A stretch of 31,019 nucleotides of DNA. It comes from an uncultured Prevotella sp. GTDB lineage: Bacteria; Bacteroidota; Bacteroidia; Bacteroidales; Bacteroidaceae. The notes beneath the pieces are model-generated. The model did no database searches. It saw only the letters and a program-made list of their open reading frames with translations, and had not been told where the DNA came from. Where the stretch lies: assembly GCA_934202525.1 (NCBI GenBank), contig CAKPYB010000036.1:1-31019 (forward strand), in the 5' to 3' direction. Shown here piece by piece: positions 8,196 to 14,963 of this stretch (positions are counted from its first letter, which is position 1; each line of letters starts with the position of its first letter). Position numbers and translations under genes: made by a program.

Positions 8196-10496
8196 TTAGA
8201 ACTTCAGCGAAGCTGTGAATTCTACAGTGAATGGACGGAGATAGCTACCCGTCATAATCTGATTCTTGATGCCCTTAGCCTCATCCTTGGTAATCAGCTC
8301 GGCACCTGCGATACTACCCTTGGCACCAGTCTGATTGAGGAAATTCACTACGGTGCAACCGAGAGCCAAGCGCTTGGTTGCCTGCCAGTTCAAACCTCCG
8401 AAAGTCTCCCAGTGACCGTTGAAGTAATATGCCTCGTTGATGTTGGCGTAGGTCTTGCTGAAGTAACGGAAGCTGGTCCAGAGCTTGATGTCCTTGGTAA
8501 TCATGTAGCTTGGGTCCAACTCGATGAGAATCTGAGGAATCTCTGCTACGATATTGCCAGTGGCGTTGATTTTGCCTACAGAACCATCGTTGAAGGTGAC
8601 GCTGGTTTCATACTTCTTGTAAGTTGGCTTCTGATAAGTGAAGAGAAAGTGGAAATCGAATCCCTTGAATGGATGAGCCACAGCATCGGTTGTCCATCCC
8701 CACGTCTGGATATCGTAAGACATTGGAGCTGCCTTGATTTCACTGCCATGCTGCAGGTTGAGAGTTGCATTGTTGTTGGTCTTTGAGATATAAGAGAACA
8801 ACGATGTCAAACTCAACCATGAGTTGTTGTAGTAGATACCTGCACGACCGAGTGGCACAGAAATCTTATCCGTATTTGGCAATGTAGCTGGGGCGAAAGC
8901 CTCAAACTTCGGATGCTGCACGATATAAGTGAAATCGCCAGTGAAGCCGAAGTTATCGGTCAACTTATAAGTTGCTGCTACTGAGAAATCGTAGTTGATC
9001 CAGTTGTAACTCAAGCCTGCCGGAGCAATCTTGGTTCCATCTGCTGCCTGAGCGCCGAGATAGTAATCGGCAAAGCGACCTACGAATTCACCATTAGCAT
9101 TCTTCACTGCAGCGTTTTCACCCTTCAGCTTCTGCCACTCCAGACGGGCACCATAGTAGAGGTTCAACTTGTTGGTAACATCCCAATCGTGAGTGAAGTA
9201 GAGAGCCAGCTTGTTTTCGCTTCCCTTGTAATACTCAGAGGCGTTCTTGTTGAAATCGTAGAAGTAGCTGTCGCGCTGGTTGGCATCCCAAACACGAAGA
9301 GCATAGCTTCCATCAGCAGGAACACTCTGATCATACATGGTTGTATTTGAGCAATAATCAATATGGTAGAACCACTCATTCACGCCGAGGCGGAAGGTGG
9401 AAGTATTGAATTTCTTACTGAGTTCGGTAGTGAAGAGAGCCTCATCTATCTTACCGGCATTGAGGCAGGACATACGGGTCTGAATATACTGACCATCGTA
9501 AGCCTTGGTCTTTCCTTCGATGTCGCGATACATATATTTATATACGCCCTGATTAGCTGCGCTCTTCAAATCGATGATAGACATTGGAGTCTGGTAGACC
9601 ATCGCACCACGAGAGTGGTCGTACTTCAAGGTAGCCTTCCAATTCAAACCGTTATCAAAACGGTAGTTATTCATGAGGGTTACCTCGCTTGCCTTGTTCA
9701 GACAGGCATCGTAGAGAGAAGTCTGCTCCACCTTGCCGGTACGCATGTTGCGGTAAGTCATCTCGTTATCGATAGGAAGATAAGAGGTGGTACCGAGCTT
9801 GAAGTCGCCATATTCCTTTACGCTTCCATCGCCTACATAGATGAATGGAGCACTCTGGGTAGCATAGTTATACACATTGTGGCTATTGGCATACTTATAC
9901 ATGGCTGTAAATTCGCCACGGTTGCCGTTGTACTTCTTGGTGAGGAGCGCCTTGTAAATCTGAGTGCGATCCTGGTAAGGTGTTGACTTGATCTTGAAGG
10001 TTCCCGGGTCGAAATCCTGATACATATTAAAGCTGTAGTACCAGTCCTTGCCCAAATCACCGTTCATATTCAGAGAGAATTCCTGCAATCCGAAGTGATT
10101 GCTCTTATAGTTCAGTGTACCGTTGAATCCCTTCTGACCCTTCTGGGTGAAAGAGTTCACGGCATAACCGATATTACCGGTAGTGATGGCTGTCTCGGCA
10201 ATCTTGAGCAAACCCTGATGGCTCAAACTTGCATCGCCACGCCAGATAGTATTAACAGAATGAGGATTGGTAGCGTAAGTAACAGGCAGCCCATTCTCCA
10301 ACACGTTGACATCGGCAGAAGGCAAACCTATCTGAATCTCACGAGGACCATTCGCACTGGCTGCATTGAGCATCACATTGCGGTTACCCTCTTCCTTAGC
10401 ATTTGAATTATCATCCTGTGCAAAAGCTGCTGTAACATTTACCAATGAAAGTGCAAGCATCATAGCTGCGCTCTTTCCATTTAATAAGTTGTTCAT
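8196..10496 (-). CDS. TonB-dependent-receptor-like outer-membrane protein
   Basis: A 766-residue outer-membrane beta-barrel. The signal peptide ends AAFAQ (about residue 27). Residues about 50-125 look like a short plug (IQIGLPSADVNVLENGLPV). The rest alternates aromatic-rich strands, and the protein ends VEFTASLKF with the terminal Phe typical of BAM substrates. It lacks the carboxypeptidase-like N-terminal domain of SusC proteins, and I see no clear TonB box. It shares its leader and upstream promoter elements with GH32 and the MFS importer, so uptake of sucrose or short fructo-oligosaccharides is the best guess. No SusD gene accompanies it. A TonB-independent porin role cannot be excluded. 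Confidence 0.75.
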   Translation of the reverse strand: MNNLLNGKSAAMMLALSLVNVTAAFAQDDNSNAKEEGNRNVMLNAASANGPREIQIGLPSADVNVLENGLPVTYATNPHSVNTIWRGDASLSHQGLLKIAETAITTGNIGYAVNSFTQKGQKGFNGTLNYKSNHFGLQEFSLNMNGDLGKDWYYSFNMYQDFDPGTFKIKSTPYQDRTQIYKALLTKKYNGNRGEFTAMYKYANSHNVYNYATQSAPFIYVGDGSVKEYGDFKLGTTSYLPIDNEMTYRNMRTGKVEQTSLYDACLNKASEVTLMNNYRFDNGLNWKATLKYDHSRGAMVYQTPMSIIDLKSAANQGVYKYMYRDIEGKTKAYDGQYIQTRMSCLNAGKIDEALFTTELSKKFNTSTFRLGVNEWFYHIDYCSNTTMYDQSVPADGSYALRVWDANQRDSYFYDFNKNASEYYKGSENKLALYFTHDWDVTNKLNLYYGARLEWQKLKGENAAVKNANGEFVGRFADYYLGAQAADGTKIAPAGLSYNWINYDFSVAATYKLTDNFGFTGDFTYIVQHPKFEAFAPATLPNTDKISVPLGRAGIYYNNSWLSLTSLFSYISKTNNNATLNLQHGSEIKAAPMSYDIQTWGWTTDAVAHPFKGFDFHFLFTYQKPTYKKYETSVTFNDGSVGKINATGNIVAEIPQILIELDPSYMITKDIKLWTSFRYFSKTYANINEAYYFNGHWETFGGLNWQATKRLALGCTVVNFLNQTGAKGSIAGAELITKDEAKGIKNQIMTGSYLRPFTVEFTASLKF

Positions 10497-10512
10497 ACTT
10501 TAAATGTTTAAT

Positions 10513-10617
10513 TTGTTAGCGTTATTGTTTTGATTTCTGCTGCAAAAGTACATAAAGGTCTGAACAACGGCTTAAAAAATCATTTCATCGAATAAAAAAT
10601 TCCGTTCATTGTAACAT
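10513..10617 (-). promoter_or_regulatory. Promoter, leader and putative operator of the outer-membrane receptor
   Basis: The -7 box is TACTTTTG (10550-10543). The leader word AAACAATAACGCTAACAA (10530-10513) is shared with GH32 and MFS. On the plus strand TTCATC starts 34 bp (10584) and CATTGTAACAT 57 bp (10607) from the -7 edge, the same geometry as at the other two promoters. Confidence 0.65.
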
Positions 10618-10642
10618 AATTGCTATTACATGAACGGAATTT
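10594..10642 (-). terminator. Hairpin with T tract downstream of the ATPase remnant
   Basis: AAATTCCGTTCAT (10597-10609) and ATGAACGGAATTT (10630-10642) are exact complements with a 20-nt loop, and the minus strand continues into a T run. It is 32 bases past the stop of the remnant and was probably the terminator of the lost gene. It overlaps the putative operator. Confidence 0.65.
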
Positions 10643-10673
10643 CACATCTTTCTGCTACTTCTTTACCATTTCT

Positions 10674-10757
10674 CTATATAAAACTGCTACCATTTCTCTC
10701 TCGCTTCCATTCGAGCATTTTGTCGTATACTTTTCTTTTAAATATTCTTTTTCTCAT
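10674..10757 (-). pseudogene. N-terminal remnant of a second AAA/DUF4143 ATPase gene
   Basis: The minus strand from ATG 10757 encodes 27 residues beginning MRKRIFKRKVYDKMLEWKRE and ending in a TAG at 10676-10674. This is the characteristic start of a subfamily of DUF4143 ATPases (KVYDKLLEWKRERNG, from memory), which normally runs on at once into the Walker A motif; here nothing follows. A complete promoter and 33-bp repeats remain upstream, and a terminator hairpin follows 32 bases on. The word AGAGAAATGGTA occurs at the break and again 28 bases further on, which suggests a deletion between short repeats. Family match is from memory of conserved N-termini. Confidence 0.7.
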
Positions 10758-10776
10758 AACTTACTGATTTTGAGCA

Positions 10777-10808
10777 CAAAGATACATACAAGTTCCAAAT
10801 CCCCCAAA
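10777..10808 (-). promoter_or_regulatory. Intact promoter of the ATPase remnant
   Basis: -7 box TATCTTTG (10784-10777) and -33 TTTG (10808-10805) are separated by exactly 20 bp, a textbook Bacteroides promoter. The -33 element is part of the 33-bp repeat. Confidence 0.75.
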
Positions 10809-10847
10809 TGTTTTTGCTCGAAATGTTCCAAGTCCCCCAAATGTTTT
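10792..10847 (-). repeat. Two direct repeats with 33-bp period at the remnant promoter
   Basis: GTTCCAAATCCCCCAAATG (10792) recurs as GTTCCAAGTCCCCCAAATG (10825), exactly 33 bp apart. Sequence differs from the repeat at 8007-8120 but period, TTTGGAA-like core and position at an ATPase promoter are the same. Confidence 0.8.
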
Positions 10848-10873
10848 ATGTTTTTTTGTAGCAGCTCCCCAAA

Positions 10874-11027
10874 GAGACTTACGTAATGTGTAAAAGAGGC
10901 TCACTTGATAAAGGCAGGACGTAGCTGAAAATGCGTCGCGACGTAGCTTACACTGCATCCCGACGCGTCGGTTGTTACGTCGGGACGTGTCAGATGCCGC
11001 ATCGGGACGTAATTTCAACGGTTTCGT
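10874..11027. repeat. Degenerate 22-bp tandem array A (about 7 units)
   Basis: GACGT or close variants start at 10918, 10940, 10962, 10984 and 11006, exactly 22 bp apart each time. Weaker units (GAGAC, GAGGC) extend the register back to 10874. The words before the core also recur (GCGTCGC, GCATCCC, ACGTCGG, GCATCGG). The segment is GC-richer than its surroundings. A period of 22 rotates through all reading frames, so it is not coding. Confidence 0.7.
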
Positions 11028-11340
11028 CTAAGACATTACGGAAAAGCTATGGAATTCACCATGCATTGAACCGAATACTACAAAAAAGCAATGGAAATCG
11101 CTAAGTATCGAACCGAAAATAAGTGTTTTTGCTCAATGCTTCCTATTTTTTTGCCTCTAAAACACCTGAATATCGCTATTTTATGGCAATTACATGGCAG
11201 ATAAAGCCCAAACATAAAGAATTGCCATAGCCTTAATATATTTATAATCTGATAGTTAGTTACAATATATGACAATATGGCAATTCTTGCAAGAAAAAAA
11301 ACAATCACAACAGACTATTAAGAACGTATCATGATGTACT
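11028..11340. other. Intergenic stretch with short repeats, no gene seen
   Basis: Holds the 42-bp direct repeat (11045-11128) and three copies of ATGGCAATT or its complement (11183-11191, 11220-11228, 11277-11285), the first two as an inverted pair. An open frame on the minus strand (11078-11308) has no recognisable features. Confidence 0.5.
11045..11128. repeat. 42-bp direct repeat, two copies
   Basis: AGC.ATGGAA.TC at 11045 recurs at 11087, and GAACCGAA at 11068 recurs at 11110, both 42 bp apart. The first 31 positions agree at most sites. Confidence 0.65.
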
Positions 11341-11758
11341 TGAGTTAATGAAGTCAAGTGCTTGAGTTAATGAAGTCAAGTGCTTGAGTTAATGAAGTCA
11401 AGTGCTTGAGTTAATGAGTTCAAGTGCTTGAATCAGCTTACGAATGTGGCTGAGTGAGCTTACTAAAGTGACTGAGTGAGCTTACTAAAGTGACTGAGTG
11501 AGCTTACGAAAGTGGCTGAGTGAGTTTACTAAAGTGACTGGGTGAACTTACTTAAGTAGCTGAGTTAGTATATTCAAGCGGTTTAGTAAGCTATCGGAGA
11601 CGTCTCGATGAACTAACGAATATGACTCAATAAGTTCTCGGAGGCGACTCCATTAGCTATCGCTGACGACTCCATTAACTATCGGAGACGACTCCGGAAG
11701 CAGACACAGAAAGCTTCATCGGCTAACGCAAGTACTTGCGATGACCAACGAAGCCTGA
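11341..11758. repeat. Degenerate 22-bp tandem array B (about 19 units)
   Basis: Units start every 22 bp from 11341 to 11737 without a register slip. Units 1-3 are identical (TGAGTTAATGAAGTC...). Units 6, 7 and 9 read TGAGTGAG(C/T)TTACTAAAG. Units 12-16 drift to TCCATTA...CGGAGACGAC, and units 17-19 are barely recognisable. T at position 1 is present in all 19 and A at position 7 in 17. Many unit junctions carry small dyads whose arms change together: CAAG-TG-CTTG, GGAG-ACGA-CTCC, GAGAC-GTCTC, GCAAG-TA-CTTGC. There are no unique spacers as in CRISPR, and no open frame can follow a 22-bp period. Confidence 0.85.
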
Positions 11759-11934
11759 TTCAATGGGCAAAGAAACGACTCATAGAAAAAACAGCATTAA
11801 AAATCATTGCATCAGATACAAGAATGCGTCCAACATAACATAAGCAATAGGGGATAAACGAAAAGTATGGGGGCTTCTGCAATTATTCAAAACATTTTTT
11901 TCATCAAAACGGCACATATATCAAATATTTCCAT

Positions 11935-11942
11935 TATCTTTG
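11935..11942 (+). promoter_or_regulatory. -7 box of AAA-ATPase-like copy 2
   Basis: TATCTTTG, 33 bp upstream of the ATG at 11976, the same distance as for copy 1. Confidence 0.65.
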
Positions 11943-11975
11943 CAGAAAGAATAAAAAAGAAAGGGATCATTCATC

Positions 11976-13736
11976 ATGGAACAAGCTAAAAGAGTACCAT
12001 ACGGAGTATCTAATTTCGTCGATATTATCGAGCGAAACCAGTATTATGTCGATAAGACTATGTATCTGCCTTTGTTGGAAAAAGAGGCAGACGCTCTCTT
12101 CTTTATACGTCCTCGAAGATTCGGCAAGAGTTTGCTGATAAGCATGATGCGTGCTTATTACGACATCAGCATGACAGAAAGGTTCCAAGAGCTTTTTGGC
12201 AACCTTTGGATTGGCTCCCATCCTACCCCACAGCAGGGCAAGTACCAAGTACTATACCTTGACTTCTCGAAGATAGGAGGCGGCATCAAGCTCTTGGAAG
12301 ACCGATTCAATGACTATTGCGGTCAGTGCGTGGATTTCTTTGTAGATACCCTTTACAAGGACTACTATACCCCAGAGGCTATCGCCAAGATAAAAGGCAT
12401 CAACTATGCTTCGGGCAAATTGAACGCCCTCGCAATGGAGGCTCAGAAGAATGGTTATCAACTATTCCTCATCGTGGACGAATACGACAACTTCACCAAC
12501 GTGGTGCTCAATGAGCACGGGGAGGATGTGTATTGGGCATTGACCCATGCCAGTGGCTTCTATCGTGAGATTTTCAAGGTATTCAAAGGTATGTTCGCCC
12601 GTATCTTCATGACTGGTGTAAGCCCTGTAACGCTCGATGACTTGACCAGCGGTTTCAACATCGGCTGGCATATCTCTACCAAGGCGCCTTTCAACCAGAT
12701 GCTTGGTTTCTCCACAGAAGATGTGAGAGACCTGTTCACTTACTACAAGAATTCAGGCGACTTACCAGCCGATACAGATGTAGAAGCGATTATCGAGGAC
12801 ATGAAACCTTGGTACGACAACTATTGTTTTTCAGAGGAGGCATTGAGAACCCAAAGCAAAGTATTCAACTGCGACATGGTATTATACTATCTCCGCAACT
12901 ATATGGAGACAGGGGAAGCTCCACGCCAGATGATTGACCCTAACACCAAGACCGACTATAACAAGATGAAGAAACTCCTCCAGCTCGACAAGTTGGACGG
13001 AGACAGAAAGGGTGTCATCATGACCATTGCGGAAAAAGGAGAAATTGTAGGAAACATCGAGGAATCATTCCCGGCAAAGGCATTGACAAATCCTGAGATA
13101 TTCATCAGTTTATTGTTCTACTATGGTATGTTGACCATCAAGGATACTTTTGGAGACCAACTGATTTTGGGCATTCCTAATAATAATGTACGCAAACAAT
13201 ATTATAATTATCTGTTGGAGCAGTATCAAGAGGAGAAATACATCAATACCTCCAACCTCAAGACCATGTTTACCTATATGGCTTTTGAGGGCAAGTGGAA
13301 GGAATGCTTGGAGTATATGGCAAAAGCATACGCCGAAGTATCATCTGTTAGGGATGGTATCGAGGCTGAGCGCAACTTGCAAGGTTTCTTCATGGCATAT
13401 TTCAGCCTCAACAATTATTACTATACTGCCCCAGAGTTGGAATTGAACCATGGTTATTGCGATTTCTTCCTCCTGCCAAACTTGACCCACTACCCTACGA
13501 AGCATAGTTATATCATCGAGCTGAAGGTATTGTCTAAGAAAGAATTCGATACTCTAACAGAAGATGGCAAGATGACCAAGGGAGCGAAGCAATGGCTTGA
13601 TGCCGAGGAACAAATCAAGCAATATGCCAAAGCACCAAGAGTGGAGGCATTACGCCAAGGCACGACACTCCATAAGATTATCATGCAGTTCAAGGGATGG
13701 GAACTGGAGAGAATTGACGAAGTAAATGAAATATAA
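11976..13736 (+). CDS. AAA-ATPase-like / PD-(D/E)XK nuclease-fold protein (copy 2)
   Basis: A 586-residue paralogue of the protein at 2624-4390. It has the P-loop RPRRFGKS (residues 45-52), Walker B-like LIVDEYDNF, and a C-terminal GYCDFFLLP ... YIIELKV segment giving the D...ExK core. Long stretches match copy 1 exactly (PWYDNYCF, FNCDMVLYYLRNYM, SSVRDGIEAERNLQGFFMAY). Differences concentrate at residues about 100-155 and in the segment after IAE, the parts most likely to carry specificity. Function is unknown. The two copies bracket the sugar locus in opposite orientation, so recombination between them could invert the segment. It has its own promoter and lies directly after repeat array B. 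Confidence 0.87.
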   Translation: MEQAKRVPYGVSNFVDIIERNQYYVDKTMYLPLLEKEADALFFIRPRRFGKSLLISMMRAYYDISMTERFQELFGNLWIGSHPTPQQGKYQVLYLDFSKIGGGIKLLEDRFNDYCGQCVDFFVDTLYKDYYTPEAIAKIKGINYASGKLNALAMEAQKNGYQLFLIVDEYDNFTNVVLNEHGEDVYWALTHASGFYREIFKVFKGMFARIFMTGVSPVTLDDLTSGFNIGWHISTKAPFNQMLGFSTEDVRDLFTYYKNSGDLPADTDVEAIIEDMKPWYDNYCFSEEALRTQSKVFNCDMVLYYLRNYMETGEAPRQMIDPNTKTDYNKMKKLLQLDKLDGDRKGVIMTIAEKGEIVGNIEESFPAKALTNPEIFISLLFYYGMLTIKDTFGDQLILGIPNNNVRKQYYNYLLEQYQEEKYINTSNLKTMFTYMAFEGKWKECLEYMAKAYAEVSSVRDGIEAERNLQGFFMAYFSLNNYYYTAPELELNHGYCDFFLLPNLTHYPTKHSYIIELKVLSKKEFDTLTEDGKMTKGAKQWLDAEEQIKQYAKAPRVEALRQGTTLHKIIMQFKGWELERIDEVNEI

Positions 13737-13793
13737 ACATATAGAGAATGAGTTCATGCCAAACTACGCATTATATTGCCAGTTTGCATAATA

Positions 13794-14915
13794 ATGACAG
13801 AGCGCAAGATTATACATATCGACATGGATGCCTTCTTTGCGGCAGTAGAGCAAAGAGACAATGCGGAACTTCGGGGCAAACCGGTAGCGGTGGGCTTCGA
13901 CGGACCACGTGGTGTGGTTTCTACAGCCAGCTATGAGGCAAGGAAGTATGGCGTTCACTCAGCGCAATCCATCGCTCAAGCCAAACAGCGCTGCCCTAAC
14001 CTCATCATCGTGCCCTGCCGGCATTCATATTATGCAGAAATATCCCATCAGATACATCAGATATTCCAGGAATATACCGATCTCATCGAACCCATCTCCA
14101 TTGATGAGGCCTTTCTTGATGTAACGCAGAATAAGAAAGGGATAGAACTGGCGGTGGATATTGCCAAGGAGATAAAGGCTCGCATCAAGGAGGCTACAGG
14201 GCTTACCGCTTCGGCAGGCATCAGTTACTGCAAGTTTCTCGCCAAAGTGGCTTCTGACTATCGCAAACCGGACGGCATCTGCACCATTCATCCCGACAAG
14301 GCGCTCGATTTCATCGCCCAGCTACCAGTAGAGGATTTCTGGGGCGTGGGCAAGAAAACCTTGCAAAAGATGCATTTCATGGGTATCTTCAACGGAGCTG
14401 ACCTGAGGAAAGTATCCGAGGAACATCTGGTAGAAGTGTTCGGAAAAGCCGGACACATCTTCTATGATTTTGCAAGAGGGATAGACGAACGGCCGGTCAT
14501 CACCTACCGGGAACGGAAATCGGTAGGATGCGAACAGACTTTTCTGGAAGATATCTATGCCAAATCGGCTGTAATTATCGAACTGTATCATACCGTACTC
14601 GAACTGCTGGAGCGAATCGCCAAAAGCGGTTTCGAAGGAAGAACCCTGACGCTGAAGGTGAAGTTTGCCGATTTTACCCAGATAACAAGAAGCATCTCGC
14701 AAGAAAAGGTTCTGAAAAAGAAGGATGATATTCTGCCCCTGGCGAAGCGCTTACTTCAACAGGTAGATTACTCTTCAATCCATCCCATCCGTCTTATCGG
14801 TCTATCCGTAAGCAATGCAACATCCGAAGAAGCAAGGATGGAGGATAAAGAAAACAGTATACAAAAGCCTGAGTACAAAGAGCTTGAACTGGAATTTGAA
14901 GATTGGGAGACATAA
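13794..14915 (+). CDS. dinB: DNA polymerase IV (Y-family)
   Basis: A 373-residue translesion polymerase. Catalytic acidic residues are in IIHIDMDAFFAAVE (Asp10) and SIDEAFLD (Asp104-Glu105). YEARKYGV is the nucleotide-binding segment, and GVGKKTLQKM lies in the thumb helix-hairpin-helix. The little-finger domain follows. The frame extends back to a TTG at 13776, but the ATG at 13794 puts MTERKIIHIDMD at the normal distance for DinB. The acidic tail KELELEF could be a weak sliding-clamp motif. No LexA-like site is apparent, and there is no clear -7 box. It sits 57 bp after the ATPase and may be partly co-transcribed with it. A hairpin terminator follows, shared with the converging regulator gene. 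Confidence 0.95.
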   Translation: MTERKIIHIDMDAFFAAVEQRDNAELRGKPVAVGFDGPRGVVSTASYEARKYGVHSAQSIAQAKQRCPNLIIVPCRHSYYAEISHQIHQIFQEYTDLIEPISIDEAFLDVTQNKKGIELAVDIAKEIKARIKEATGLTASAGISYCKFLAKVASDYRKPDGICTIHPDKALDFIAQLPVEDFWGVGKKTLQKMHFMGIFNGADLRKVSEEHLVEVFGKAGHIFYDFARGIDERPVITYRERKSVGCEQTFLEDIYAKSAVIIELYHTVLELLERIAKSGFEGRTLTLKVKFADFTQITRSISQEKVLKKKDDILPLAKRLLQQVDYSSIHPIRLIGLSVSNATSEEARMEDKENSIQKPEYKELELEFEDWET

Positions 14916-14918
14916 TAG

Positions 14919-14955
14919 GAAAGCAGCTGACGACATTTTGCCCCCAGCTGCTTTC
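14919..14955. terminator. Bidirectional terminator between dinB and the hybrid regulator
   Basis: GAAAGCAGCT (14919-14928) and AGCTGCTTTC (14946-14955) are exact complements between converging genes. T-rich sequence follows mainly on the plus strand. Confidence 0.7.
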
Positions 14956-14963
14956 TCTCATTA

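Noticed and set aside
9363..9986. Plus-strand 207-residue frame inside the outer-membrane receptor gene
   Set aside because: Antisense shadow; the minus-strand frame is complete, with signal peptide and barrel pattern.
10761..11018. Minus-strand 85-residue frame with KTFGG repeats
   Set aside because: It is made of the 33-bp repeat plus the 22-bp array and overlaps a good promoter; no protein features.
11183..11285. Three ATGGCAATT words as an operator or insertion-sequence end
   Set aside because: Too short and irregularly spaced, and there is no gene next to them to regulate.
11078..11308. Minus-strand 76-residue hydrophobic frame
   Set aside because: AT-rich intergenic sequence, no promoter or recognisable motif, overlaps the 42-bp repeat.
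11341..11758. CRISPR array
   Set aside because: Repeats are contiguous and degenerate with no unique spacers, the period is only 22 bp, and no cas genes are nearby.
10874..11758. Integron attC or transposon ends
   Set aside because: No integrase, transposase or long terminal inverted repeats were found around the region.
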